A stretch of DNA of 64,000 nucleotides. It comes from Streptomyces sp. PsTaAH-137. Its GTDB lineage: Bacteria; Actinomycetota; Actinomycetes; Streptomycetales; Streptomycetaceae. Of the stretch, positions 17,838-27,211 are shown one piece after another; position 1 is the first letter of the stretch, and each line of letters begins with the position of its first letter. The DNA lies in NCBI RefSeq assembly GCF_003259365.1, contig NZ_QLLY01000011.1, positions 1 to 64,000 of the forward strand, written 5' to 3'. A program made the translations under genes and the position numbers. The notes below the pieces were generated by a model. It saw nothing but the letters and a program-made list of their open reading frames with translations, ran no database searches and had not been told where the DNA came from.

Positions 17838-20707
17838 CGACCGTCCCCCTCAGATGTCGTTCCCTGTGCTGTGCCGTCGGCGCTCTCGTCGCTTGTGGCG
17901 CGCTCGTCGCCCACGGCGTTCTGATCACTCGTGGCGGCTCTGTCCTGTACGGCGGTGCCGTCGTCCGTGGCCGTGCCGTCGTTCGTCGCGGTTCCGCCCT
18001 GCGGGACGGTTGCGTCGTCCGCGGCGTTCTCCTCGCGGCCGCGCCGCCAGCCGCTCTGGAGCGAGGCCATGCGGCTGCGTACCTCATCGGCGTCCCGCTC
18101 GGCGGGCTCCGTGGCGGTCGTCTCGACCAGGCCCGTGGTGCGGTCGTCGCGCCGGTCCGGGCCGTCCTTCAGCTGCGGGGCCAGGCTCGCCTGCCGTACG
18201 CGGCGGGGCAGACCTCCCAGTCCGGCGTCGGCAGGCCCCGTCCGCGGTTCGGGAGCGGGCTCGGCGGCACGGGCGCGGCGCCTGGGCAGGTCGGCGGGCG
18301 GCGCGGGCGCCACGGTGTTCCGCGGCCGGTCCGCGCCGTCCCGGTCGTGCCGTTCACCGGCTCCGGTGCCCGTACGGTCGCCCTCCCCCGGCCGGGTGTG
18401 CGTGACGGGCCTGCCGTGCGAGCTGACCAGCTTGGGAGTGCGTCGGCGGGGCAGCGGCACGAGACCGCCGCCGGGGGCCTTGCCGTGGTCGCCGTCGCTG
18501 CCCCGGCGGGGGCCGAAGAGGCCGTCGCGGTCGGCGTCGTCGGCCTGCTGGTGCTGCTCGCCGGGAGTGCCGGCCACGGGGCGGCGGGGGCGGAAGAGTG
18601 CGCCGCGCTCGCTGTCGTCGTCGCCGAGGGCCCCGGGGAACGAAGTCATGTCGGAGGTGGCCAGCGGCGCCTCCAGCTCCACAGGGCCGTCGAGCAGCGA
18701 CGGGGGCAGCCCCGGCAGGCCGTCGGAGGCGGGAAGGCTCCGGCCGCGCTGGGCGGCCGGTGTGCGGCGCACCGCCTCGGGCCGGTCCAGACGGAACCCG
18801 GCGCCCTCGGTGTCCGTCGCGTCCGTGAGGAGGGAGTCCGGGATGAAGACGACCGCGGTGGTGCCTCCGTACGGGGACGGCTGGAGCGAGACGCGGACGT
18901 TCTGCCGCTGGGCGAGCCGGCTGACCACGAACAGGCCGAGCCGGTCGGTGTCGGAGAGTTCGAACTCGGGGGTCTCGGCGAGCCGCAGGTTGGCGTCGAG
19001 CAGCGCGTCGGCGGCCATGCCGAGGCCGCGGTCGTGGATCTCCAGGGTGAAGCCGTTGGCGACGCTCTCGCCGAGCACCTGCACAGCCGTGTGCGGGGGC
19101 GAGAACACCGTGGCGTTCTCCAGGAGCTCGGCCACCAGGTGGGTGAGGTCGGCGACGGCGGGCCCGGTCACCGCGATCCGCGGCAGCCTGCGCACCTCGA
19201 TCCGCTCGTAGTCCTCCACCTCGGCGACGGCGGCACGCACGATGTCCATCAGCTGCACCGGCTTGCGCCACTGCCGGGAGGGGGCGGCGCCGGAGAGGAT
19301 CACCAGGCCTTCGGCGTGCCGGCGCATACGGGTGGTGAGGTGGTCGAGGCGGAACAGGTCGGCGAGTTCGTCGGTGTCCTCGGTCCTGCGCTCCATGGCG
19401 TCCAGGAGGGTCAGCTGCTTGTGCAGCAGGACCTGGCTGCGGCGGGCGAGGTTGACGAAGACCTCGGAGACGCCCCGGCGCAGTTCTGCCTGTTTGACGG
19501 CGGCTTCGACGGCGGACCGTTGCAGGGTGTTGAGGGCCTGGCCGACCTGGCCGATCTCGTCCTTGTCGTAGGTGAGCCGCGGCGCCTCGGTCTCCACGTC
19601 GACGGTCTCCCCCGCCGCGAGACGGCGCATCACGCTCGGCAGCCGCACGCCGGACGCCTCGTGCGCCTGGAGGCGCAGGCGGCGCAGGTCACGGACGAGC
19701 CTGCGGCCGATGCGGAGCGACATGAAGACGGAGAAGAGCAGGGCGAGCAGGCCCAGCACGCCGGCGATCCCGGCCCGGACGAAGACCTGCACGGCGACGG
19801 GCCGGGCCCCGGTCTCGTAGTGATCGGCTGCTTCGGTGTTACGGGTCTTCAGGGTGTCCAGCACACGGCTGGAGGCCTTGTCCCAGCTCTCGACGGTGAC
19901 GCCCTTCGGCGTGCCGGGCTCGCCGTTCACGACGGCTTCCTCGGCGTTGCGCAGGGGGGCGGTGTCGGCGCTTCTCCAGTACCGCTGGAAGCGGGAGCGC
20001 TCGTCCTCGGGGAGGAGGGCGAGGTTGGTCTCGTAGAGGAGGGTGCGCTGCGCGATCAGGTCGGAGACCTGGCGCAGTTCGTCCTGGGTGAGGCGGCGGG
20101 CGACGAGCCCGGAGCCCACCAACGCGTCCTCCCGCGCGAGCAGTTCACGTGCCTGGACCACGCCGACGACGGCGCGTCCCTCGCGTTCCACCTGGGCGTC
20201 GTCGAAGGAGACGATTCCCAGCAGGAAGTCGTGCGTCGGTTCGATGAGGCGGTTGTAGAAGGTGAGGGCCTGGCCGCGGGTGACGGTTCCCTCGTCGACG
20301 TTGCGGCGCAGTGACTCGATGCCGTCGAAGCCCTCCACGGCGGCGTCCAGAGTCGCGCGCGCGTCGCCGTCCATGTCGCCGCGGAGGTCGGCGTCGCGGG
20401 CCTTCTCCTTGACCTCGCTCATGGCCTCGTCGGAGGCGCTGCGCTTGGCCCGCAGAGCGGACTGGGCGTCGGAGGCACGGGGATCCGCGAGATAGACGAG
20501 CGTCTGACGGCGCTCCTCCTGGAGGACGCGACCGGTCTCGGCCAGGGGGTAGCCGATGCCGTCGACGACCCGGCCCGCCGAGAACATCTCCAGGGCGGCG
20601 CGTCCCGTGATCACCGAGGCGAAGGCCCAGATGGCTGTCAGGGACAGCAGCGGCACCATCAGCAGCGCCACGATCTTCCGGCGGATGGACTTCCCGCGAA
20701 AGCGCAT
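17834..20707 (-). CDS. Nitrate/sulfonate-sensing-type sensor histidine kinase (CvnA type)
   Basis: This 957-residue membrane protein has an N-terminal helix (about 13-35), a large helical extracellular NIT-like sensor domain, a second helix near residue 310-335, a HAMP-like linker (DKDEIGQVGQALNTLQ) and a HATPase domain with ELLENATVFSPP and DRGLGMAADAL. The C-terminal 350 residues are a disordered Arg/Pro/Gly-rich tail. A clear phosphoacceptor histidine box is not obvious, as is usual for CvnA proteins. The start at 20707 is preceded by GGGGGAGG; the longer frame (20764) is not needed. It is the first gene of the conservon. Confidence 0.93.
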   Translation of the reverse strand: MRFRGKSIRRKIVALLMVPLLSLTAIWAFASVITGRAALEMFSAGRVVDGIGYPLAETGRVLQEERRQTLVYLADPRASDAQSALRAKRSASDEAMSEVKEKARDADLRGDMDGDARATLDAAVEGFDGIESLRRNVDEGTVTRGQALTFYNRLIEPTHDFLLGIVSFDDAQVEREGRAVVGVVQARELLAREDALVGSGLVARRLTQDELRQVSDLIAQRTLLYETNLALLPEDERSRFQRYWRSADTAPLRNAEEAVVNGEPGTPKGVTVESWDKASSRVLDTLKTRNTEAADHYETGARPVAVQVFVRAGIAGVLGLLALLFSVFMSLRIGRRLVRDLRRLRLQAHEASGVRLPSVMRRLAAGETVDVETEAPRLTYDKDEIGQVGQALNTLQRSAVEAAVKQAELRRGVSEVFVNLARRSQVLLHKQLTLLDAMERRTEDTDELADLFRLDHLTTRMRRHAEGLVILSGAAPSRQWRKPVQLMDIVRAAVAEVEDYERIEVRRLPRIAVTGPAVADLTHLVAELLENATVFSPPHTAVQVLGESVANGFTLEIHDRGLGMAADALLDANLRLAETPEFELSDTDRLGLFVVSRLAQRQNVRVSLQPSPYGGTTAVVFIPDSLLTDATDTEGAGFRLDRPEAVRRTPAAQRGRSLPASDGLPGLPPSLLDGPVELEAPLATSDMTSFPGALGDDDSERGALFRPRRPVAGTPGEQHQQADDADRDGLFGPRRGSDGDHGKAPGGGLVPLPRRRTPKLVSSHGRPVTHTRPGEGDRTGTGAGERHDRDGADRPRNTVAPAPPADLPRRRARAAEPAPEPRTGPADAGLGGLPRRVRQASLAPQLKDGPDRRDDRTTGLVETTATEPAERDADEVRSRMASLQSGWRRGREENAADDATVPQGGTATNDGTATDDGTAVQDRAATSDQNAVGDERATSDESADGTAQGTTSEGDGR

Positions 20708-21121
20708 GGCCTCCCCCAGATCGGCCCCCTGCGGTCGGTCAGGGGCACACATGTGCGTCAACAAGCGGGCGCGAGCCTACTACTGACACAGGAACAACTC
20801 GAAGACCTGTCCGGATGCTGTCCGACACGTCTTCGGTGCGGACGTCCGGAGTTGTCCGTTCATTGGGTGAGATTGCGGCCCAAGATTCAATCAATCTGCG
20901 GCGAACACAATCAGCCCCGCTTCGCGCAGAGTTGGCCGGAATGATGCGCGGGAATCTTTGGCGCGTTCCGTTCGTCGTACATCACAGGGCGGTACGGGGG
21001 CATGCGCAGGGAGTCGGACACCCGGCATCGATGGCGTAAAGGTGATCAAACCGGGCAGTCACTGTGCAGGCCGATGCGGGGGCATCGGGCCGGGGCCCGG
21101 GAGCGGCGGGGAGTGATGCGG
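20708..21121. other. Divergent intergenic region, 414 bp
   Basis: This stretch is AT-richer than its surroundings and lies between the leftward conservon and the rightward small membrane protein gene, so it should hold both promoters. I could not place a convincing -35/-10 pair on either strand. Short plus-strand frames here lack ribosome binding sites and are not supported as genes. Confidence 0.4.
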
Positions 21122-21526
21122 ATGAGTACGGCGGGACAGCGCGAACTGTGGATCGAGGAGCCGGCGAAGCGACGCCGGATGCCCGATCCCGTGCGGACGG
21201 CGGCGGTGCGGGCGGTGCTCATCGCCTCGCTCACGCTGATCCAGGCGATGGTCGCGACGCTGTGCACTCTGGCGGAATCCTGGCTTGCCTTCCCCATGGT
21301 GCTCAGCAGCGTGGCCAGCACGGTGGTGGCGACGTGGGGCGTTCTGGACGTCTGGGTGACGCGCCAGGTGTGGAATCAGCGGCACGGCGTCGTCTCGGTC
21401 CCGGCCAGCACGGCCCGGCAGCTGCGAAGAGAGCGCCGCCACGCCCACCGGGCGGCACGCTCCCGCGGCCGGGGCACGGAGAAGATACGGACTCAGGGCG
21501 GGGCCGGGCAGTTGACGCACACGTGA
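21122..21526 (+). CDS. Small membrane protein, unknown, 134 aa
   Basis: No family is recognised. A charged N-terminus is followed by a hydrophobic stretch (about 25-75: AVLIASLTLIQAM and SWLAFPMVLSSVASTVVATWGVLDVW) that fits two membrane helices, and then a basic C-terminus. The start at 21122 was chosen because GGGGAG (21108-21113) is eight bases upstream; the ATG at 21116 is too close to it. It ends 19 bp from the convergent SMC-like gene. A link to the SMC operon is possible but there is no direct evidence. Confidence 0.65.
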   Translation: MSTAGQRELWIEEPAKRRRMPDPVRTAAVRAVLIASLTLIQAMVATLCTLAESWLAFPMVLSSVASTVVATWGVLDVWVTRQVWNQRHGVVSVPASTARQLRRERRHAHRAARSRGRGTEKIRTQGGAGQLTHT

Positions 21527-21545
21527 CGCCCCGCCCCGCACATCG

Positions 21546-24500
21546 TCAGCTCGTCCGAGGCTGAGCCTCGGGCTGGGGCTGGGGCTGGGGCTGCTGCTGT
21601 GCCGGCCGCTTGAACATCCGGGTGGCCGTGATCTCGCCGTGCACCGTCTCGCCCTCCGGATCCTGCTGCGGGAGTCCCGGGCGCAGGTGCTCCTCCACGC
21701 TGATGTACTTCAGGCCCGCCCTGAGGTCCGCGTCGTTGCGCAGCCGGATCACGAGGGGGAACTCGGCGAGCGCCGTCGTGTCGAACAGGCCGGTGGTGTA
21801 GAGGAGTTGGACGCCGAGCGCGTCGGACACGGCACGCTGGAGCTCCAGCAGGTACGTGGCGTTGGCGCGGCCGATCGGATTGTCGAGGAACAGCGTGCCC
21901 GCGTGGCGGTGCTTGTCGCGGCCCCGGTCGTTCGAGCGCAGCGCGGCCATCGTGCAGTACAGCGCGATGGCGGCGGTGAGCAGCTGTCCGCCGGAGAACA
22001 CGTCGCCCATCTGCCCGACGGGGACGCGCTCGGCGCGCAGCACGGCGTCCGGCTTGAGGATCTCGACGGCCACGCCCTTGGGCTGAAGCGCGGCGCCGAC
22101 CCCGCGCAGCAGCAGGGACATGCCGTCGCGCCGCAGGTCGGAGTTCTTCTTGACAGCCGCGCGGGTCGCCTCGTCGATGACCTCGCCGAGCCGTTCGGTG
22201 AGCGTGGCCTGGTCGGGCTCCTCGAAGCGGATCCGCAGGAACTCCTGCCCGGACCACTCGCCGAGTCCTTCCGGCAGCCGGGACAGCCGCTGGGCGGAGC
22301 GCAGGGTGGCGAGCGAGGACTCGACCAGTCCGCGCAGCCGGTCGACGATCGAGTCCCGGTTCCGCTCCAGCTGTGCCAGCTCGTCGGTGAGGACCCGCAG
22401 CCGCGGGGCGAACGCGTCGGCCCACTTCTGCGCGTGCTCCGGCAGCGCCGCGGCCGGCAGCTCCCGGATCTGCTGCCGGGCGGGGGTGCGCACGGCCTCG
22501 TACCGTGTCGCGTTCGCATGCCGTACGAGGATGTCGCTCGCCTCGCGGACCGCGGCCTCGGCGCCGGACAGGTCGGCGGCGCAGCCGCGCAGGGAGCGCC
22601 GGGCCTCGCCGGCGGCGGTGCGGGCCTCCTCCAGGGTGCCCGGGTACGGCTCGGGCTCCTCCTGCTCGTCGGCGTCGGCCGTGTGGTCGCGGAGCAGGTC
22701 GCGCAGGAGCGCCGCCGTCTCGTCGAAGCCGCCCGCCCCGTCCTCGGCGGCGCGGTGCGCGTCGAGCAGCTCGGTGTGGGCGGCGCGGGCGGTCGCCAGC
22801 GCGTCGGTGCGCACGGCCAGTTCGGTCGTGGCGGTGCGCAGCAGCGACTGGGCGTGCTCGGTGTCGGAGGGGACGAGCTCGTCGGGCAGTTCGGTGTGCG
22901 CGGTGCCGTCCTCGGGCGCGTGCCGCTCGGCCTCCCCGCGCAGTCGTCCCAGTTGCTCGCTCGCGGTGGAGGCGCGGGTCTCCAGGAGCTGCACGTGCTC
23001 GTCGGCGCGGGCCGCGGCGGCCTGCCGGGACGGGCCGTCGGCGCCCTCGGGTGATTCGAGGAGGGTGGCGGCGCGGGTGCGCACCTTGTTCGTGAGCCGG
23101 TTCAGCTCGGCGAGCGCGGCGCTCTCGTCGCTCTCGGCACGCGCCTGCTCGGCCCGCAGGTCGGCGCCGACGCCCACCTTCTCGTACACCTGCGAAGCGG
23201 CGCGGTACGCCTCGCGCAGGGCGGGCAGCGACGCCTTGGGGGCCTCCCCCTCGGGTACGTCGTCGGGGGCGCCGGCGATCTCGGCGCGCTCGGCGCGCAG
23301 CGTGCGGGCGGTGCGGTGGGCGTCGTCGGCGGAGCGCTGGGCGGCGCGCCGGTCCTCGTCCGCGGCGCGGGCGCCCTCCAGGCAGGTCTGGGCGCGGGCC
23401 TCGAACTCGACGGCCTCGTCGGCGAGTTCGCGGACCTTGGCCTGCCAGGCGGCGCGCTCGCGCAGCCGGTAGGCGAGTCCGGCGAGCGCGTCGGCGGCGC
23501 GGCGGGCCTTCTGTGCGGCTTCCTGTCGCTCGTCGCGGACTCGGGTGGCCTCGGCGGCGATCTCGTCGGCCTCGGCGCGCGCGGTGCGGGCCTCGGCGAG
23601 CTCGGCCTCGGTCTCCTCGGCGAACGTCCGGGCCTCCCGTGCGACGCCGGCCAGCTCTGTGAGGTAGCCGGCCGGGCAGCCGGAGCGCCAGGAGCCGAGC
23701 CGGGCGGCCAGCTCGCGGTCCTTGGCGAGGCGTCCGGCGAGGGCGCGGATGTCCTCGTCGCGACGGGCGGCGCGCTCGCGCAGTGCCTGGCGCTCCTCGT
23801 CGGCCGCGTGCTCGTCGTGCATGGCCGGGTTCGGCGGGACGAGGAAGACGCCTTCGTCGGAGGCGTTCTCCGCCGGGGTCGGGGCGAGGAGGGCGGCGGC
23901 GGTGCCGACGGCGACGGCGGACCGCGGCAGCAGTGCGGCGCCCGCGAGCGCTTCCCTGGCCCTGACGTGGGAGTTGGGGTCGGTGATGATGACGCCGTCG
24001 ACCAGCTCGGGCCGGGCGGCGAGCACGCGCGCGTGGTCGGCCGGGTCGACGGACTGGGCGAGGTAGCGCCAGCCGGGCAGGGCCGGGATGCCGTGCTCGC
24101 CGAGGAACTCGACGGTGGCGAGGACATCGGGGCCCGGGGGCAGCAGGCCGCCGTCGCCGAGGGCTCCGAGGATGCGGGAGTCGTCGGCCGCGGCGGTGCG
24201 CAGGTCGAACAGCTGCCGCTCCGCGGAGGCCACGGAGTCGTCGAGGAGGGTCTTGAGGTCGTCGGCGGCGCGGTCGAGGTCGTCGGTGGTGAGCGGCGCG
24301 TCGGCTGCCCCGGCCGAAGACTGTCCGCCTTCCCGCAACGGCCCGTTCACCCCGAGCAGTTCGGCCAGGCGCTCCTCGGCGGCGAGGGACGCGGCGGCCC
24401 GGTCCTCGGCCTGGTGGGCGCTCTCGGCGGCGCTCGCGGCGTCGGCGGCGCGGGCCGCGGTCAGCTCGGCGCGGGCCTCGGTGGTGGCGGTCTCGCGGGC

Positions 24501-26186
24501 GTGCTCGGAGGCGCGGCGGGCGGCCTCGCGGGCGGTGTCCCACGCGGCGACGGTGGTCTTCTCTGCGTCGGCGGCGGCGAGCGCGGCGCGGGCCGGGTCG
24601 GCGTCGGGCGCGCTGTCGTCGAGCCAGCCGGCGCGGACGGCCTCGGCGGTCTCCTGCTCGACCTCGCTGAGCCGCTGGCGCAGGTGGCCCAGCTCGCTGC
24701 GGGCGCGCTGGGCGTCGGTGGCGGCGGCGGTCGCGTCGCGGTGGGCGGTCTCGCCGGCCTCCTGGAGGACGGCGGAGCGCTCCTCCTCCTCGTTCGCGTG
24801 GCTCTCGGCCCGCTCGGCGGCGCTGTGCAGGGCGCGGACGAGGTCGTGGGCGGCCTTGGCGCGGGCGGCGAGCGCGGGGGCCGCGTCCCGCTCGGCCTCG
24901 CGGATGGCGACGGCGACGCGCGCGGAGCGGTCGGCCGCGGCGCGGTGGCGCAGGACGGCCTCGGCGGCCTGCCAGGCGGAGTGCAGCGTACGGGCGTCGG
25001 CCAGCTCGCGCTTCTGCGCGGCGGCGGCCTTCTCGGCTCCGGCGAGCGCCAGCGAGGCGTGCCGGTAGGCGAGTTCGGCGGCGATCAGGGCGCTGCGCTC
25101 GCGGGCGGACTCCGCCTCGGTCACGGTGTGCGCGGCGGCGGTGACCTGCTGGGCGAGGTCTCCGGCGCGGCCGCGCTCGACGGCGGCGCGGGTGGACAGG
25201 CGGCGAGCCAGGGTGCGGGTACGGCGCTCGGCCGCGGCGTGGATGTCGCGTGCGCGGGCCCGGGTGTCGGCGGCTTCCACGATCCGGGTCAGCAGATCCA
25301 CGGAGCCTGCGGTGAAGTCCCGCTCGGCCATCAGCTCGGAGCGCCGTCCCAGCTTGTTGCCGAAACCGCCGACCAGGTCCGCGAGGCCGTCGGTGTCCCG
25401 GGTGTCGGTGACGGCGCGCAGCAGCAGGTCGGTGAAGTCGGAGTCCTTCTTGACGGCGAAGAGGCCGGCGGCCTCGCCCTCGTCCGCGTTCATCTCGCGC
25501 TGGTAGCGGAAGAGTTCGGGGTCGAGGCCGAGGTCGCCCAGGTGCTCGTTCCACCGGTCGTGGATCTCTTCCCAGTGCACTTCGAGGTGCGGATAGGCCT
25601 TGCCCGCCTCGACGAGCGCGTCGCGGAAGCCCTTCATGGTGCGGCGGCGGCCCTGCGCGCTGGACGCGCCCTCGACGATGGGCCGTACCGCGGTGGACTC
25701 CGCCACCGGCAGCGCGTCCAGGCTCATGCCGGGGCCGGGCCGGAAGGAGTACCAGGCCTCGGCGAACTTCCGCGGGTCGTTGGAGACCTGACGGCCCCGC
25801 CATTCGCTGACCTTGCCGACGACGACGCACTCGCCGGTGAGGGTGTGCTGCCACTCCAGGGCGACGTGTCCGCAGTCGTCGGCGAGCAGGAACTTGCGCA
25901 GCACGCCGGAGCTGGCGCCGCCGAGGGTGTTGCGGTGGCCCGGCAGCATGACCGAGAAGATCAGCTTGAGCAGGACCGATTTGCCGCCGCCGTTCTCCAG
26001 GAAGAGCACTCCGGCCGGCGCGGGGCGGCGCGGCGGGCCGACGGGCTCGTCCTCGAAGAACTCCGCCTGGGTGGGAGCGGGGTCGGGCACGGGCGCGCCG
26101 ACGCCCCGCAGGTCGAGCACGGTGTCGGCGTAGCGCGCGCCGGCGGGCCCGATGGAGTAGAGGCGAATCCGGGACAGCTCGTACAT
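21546..26186 (-). CDS. SMC/MukB-like coiled-coil ATPase (MksB/JetC type)
   Basis: This very large (1546-residue) protein has an ABC-type ATPase head split by long coiled coil. The Walker A region is LFLENGGGKS (61-70). The signature motif FSGGQ is at about 1397-1401 and Walker B is TLFLDNP with Asp1435. The middle is heptad-rich Ala/Glu/Arg helix, with a globular interruption near 770-850 that could be a hinge. Walker B has Asn where SMC proteins carry the catalytic Glu. The C-terminal tail is Gln/Pro-rich. It is the last gene of an operon with a kleisin-like and a KITE-like gene, the order of mksF-mksE-mksB and jetA-jetB-jetC. It probably acts in DNA loop extrusion or genome defence; the exact role is unknown. 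Confidence 0.8.
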   Translation of the reverse strand: MYELSRIRLYSIGPAGARYADTVLDLRGVGAPVPDPAPTQAEFFEDEPVGPPRRPAPAGVLFLENGGGKSVLLKLIFSVMLPGHRNTLGGASSGVLRKFLLADDCGHVALEWQHTLTGECVVVGKVSEWRGRQVSNDPRKFAEAWYSFRPGPGMSLDALPVAESTAVRPIVEGASSAQGRRRTMKGFRDALVEAGKAYPHLEVHWEEIHDRWNEHLGDLGLDPELFRYQREMNADEGEAAGLFAVKKDSDFTDLLLRAVTDTRDTDGLADLVGGFGNKLGRRSELMAERDFTAGSVDLLTRIVEAADTRARARDIHAAAERRTRTLARRLSTRAAVERGRAGDLAQQVTAAAHTVTEAESARERSALIAAELAYRHASLALAGAEKAAAAQKRELADARTLHSAWQAAEAVLRHRAAADRSARVAVAIREAERDAAPALAARAKAAHDLVRALHSAAERAESHANEEEERSAVLQEAGETAHRDATAAATDAQRARSELGHLRQRLSEVEQETAEAVRAGWLDDSAPDADPARAALAAADAEKTTVAAWDTAREAARRASEHARETATTEARAELTAARAADAASAAESAHQAEDRAAASLAAEERLAELLGVNGPLREGGQSSAGAADAPLTTDDLDRAADDLKTLLDDSVASAERQLFDLRTAAADDSRILGALGDGGLLPPGPDVLATVEFLGEHGIPALPGWRYLAQSVDPADHARVLAARPELVDGVIITDPNSHVRAREALAGAALLPRSAVAVGTAAALLAPTPAENASDEGVFLVPPNPAMHDEHAADEERQALRERAARRDEDIRALAGRLAKDRELAARLGSWRSGCPAGYLTELAGVAREARTFAEETEAELAEARTARAEADEIAAEATRVRDERQEAAQKARRAADALAGLAYRLRERAAWQAKVRELADEAVEFEARAQTCLEGARAADEDRRAAQRSADDAHRTARTLRAERAEIAGAPDDVPEGEAPKASLPALREAYRAASQVYEKVGVGADLRAEQARAESDESAALAELNRLTNKVRTRAATLLESPEGADGPSRQAAAARADEHVQLLETRASTASEQLGRLRGEAERHAPEDGTAHTELPDELVPSDTEHAQSLLRTATTELAVRTDALATARAAHTELLDAHRAAEDGAGGFDETAALLRDLLRDHTADADEQEEPEPYPGTLEEARTAAGEARRSLRGCAADLSGAEAAVREASDILVRHANATRYEAVRTPARQQIRELPAAALPEHAQKWADAFAPRLRVLTDELAQLERNRDSIVDRLRGLVESSLATLRSAQRLSRLPEGLGEWSGQEFLRIRFEEPDQATLTERLGEVIDEATRAAVKKNSDLRRDGMSLLLRGVGAALQPKGVAVEILKPDAVLRAERVPVGQMGDVFSGGQLLTAAIALYCTMAALRSNDRGRDKHRHAGTLFLDNPIGRANATYLLELQRAVSDALGVQLLYTTGLFDTTALAEFPLVIRLRNDADLRAGLKYISVEEHLRPGLPQQDPEGETVHGEITATRMFKRPAQQQPQPQPQPEAQPRTS
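21572..21597. repeat. CTGGGG hexamer tandem repeat in the SMC-like gene
   Basis: About four tandem copies of a CTGGGG unit on the plus strand encode the Gln-Pro repeats of the SMC-like C-terminal tail. Length may vary between strains by slippage without changing the frame. Confidence 0.7.
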
Positions 26187-26238
26187 GGCGGACTCTCGTG
26201 GTAGGTACGGAAGTTCAGAAGATTCGGCAGGGGCGCGG

Positions 26239-27132
26239 TCAGGAGTGGAACGGCAGGCCCGCGTCGGCGACGAGGTCGCCCGCGTCCTCGTCCATCGGCG
26301 GTACCAGGCTCGCGGATCCGTCGGTGACGGCCACGACGCCCAGGTCGAGCAGTTCGGCCATGGCGGCGGTGCCCGCCATGTCGCGGACCTGGAGCTGGTA
26401 GCGGGCCGTGGTGCGGTAGGTGCCGCCGCCGTCGTCGCCCGTTCTCTGCAGGAAGCCCGAGTCGGTGAGGAAGGTGACCGCCTTGGCGACGATGCCGGTG
26501 GTCGAGTTGGCCAGGCGGCGGGTGTCCTTGGTGGCGCCGGTGGAGCTGCGCCGGGCCCAGATCCGCCAGGCGGCCTCGAGGCCGGGGGCGTCGGTCGCCG
26601 GGTCGGTGTTCTCGCCCTGCTCATCGGCCCGCTCCTCCAGCTTGCGGCAGGCCTGGCGGACGAACGCGTCCACGCCGTTGACGCTCACGCGCCCGATGTA
26701 GCCGTCGTCGGAGAGGTCCTCGGGGCGCGGGAAGGCGAGCGCGGCGACGGCGAGATGGGCCAGGCCGTGCAGGAAGCGGTCGGTGGAGTCGGCGGCGGTC
26801 CTGCGGGCGTAGTCGCCCATCCGCACCGCGAACACGGAGTCCTCGGCGGCGGTCACGGCCATGCCCGCGCGCGGGGAGACCTCCAGGACGACGAGCCCGA
26901 GACCGGAGGCGACGGCGTCGGCGAGGCGGGCGAAGGCCGGGTCCTCGCGGTAGCGGCGCAGCAGCTCCTGGTACTCCTGGTCACGGGAGGGCTGGAGCTT
27001 GGGCTGCAGGCCGAAGGCGACGAGCCGCGCGGCGTCGGCGGCGTCGGCCGGGGTGATCGGGGCCGCGCCCCTGGCCGGGCCCGACGCCTCGGGCTCGCCC
27101 CACTCGGCGTGCTCTTCGGGGTGCTCGGTCAC
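26239..27132 (-). CDS. KITE-like partner of the SMC protein (MksE/JetB type)
   Basis: This 297-residue cytoplasmic protein has no catalytic motif. The central segment AVTFLTDSGFLQRTGD followed by GGTYRTTARYQLQVRDM looks like a winged helix of the DUF4194/MksE kind, in which KITE proteins pair and bind a kleisin. The N-terminus is acidic and likely disordered. It lies between the kleisin-like gene (79-bp gap) and the SMC-like gene (52-bp gap). The assignment rests on size, order and the winged-helix look, so it is inference. Confidence 0.6.
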   Translation of the reverse strand: MTEHPEEHAEWGEPEASGPARGAAPITPADAADAARLVAFGLQPKLQPSRDQEYQELLRRYREDPAFARLADAVASGLGLVVLEVSPRAGMAVTAAEDSVFAVRMGDYARRTAADSTDRFLHGLAHLAVAALAFPRPEDLSDDGYIGRVSVNGVDAFVRQACRKLEERADEQGENTDPATDAPGLEAAWRIWARRSSTGATKDTRRLANSTTGIVAKAVTFLTDSGFLQRTGDDGGGTYRTTARYQLQVRDMAGTAAMAELLDLGVVAVTDGSASLVPPMDEDAGDLVADAGLPFHS

Positions 27133-27211
27133 GGGCGGTGCTCCTTGATCGTTCCTACGTACGTGGGGCGCCCGGGGATCCGGCGCGCGTACCTCCGGCG
27201 CGGTCCGTGGG

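Noticed and set aside
17828..20314. 828-codon plus-strand frame opposite the conservon kinase
   Set aside because: Antisense shadow of a gene with HAMP and HATPase motifs.
20753..21039. Small frames in the conservon/small membrane protein gap
   Set aside because: No Shine-Dalgarno sequence and no protein-like composition.
23316..26204. 962-codon plus-strand frame opposite the SMC-like gene
   Set aside because: Gly/Ala/Val-rich antisense shadow without domains; common opposite coiled-coil genes in GC-rich DNA.
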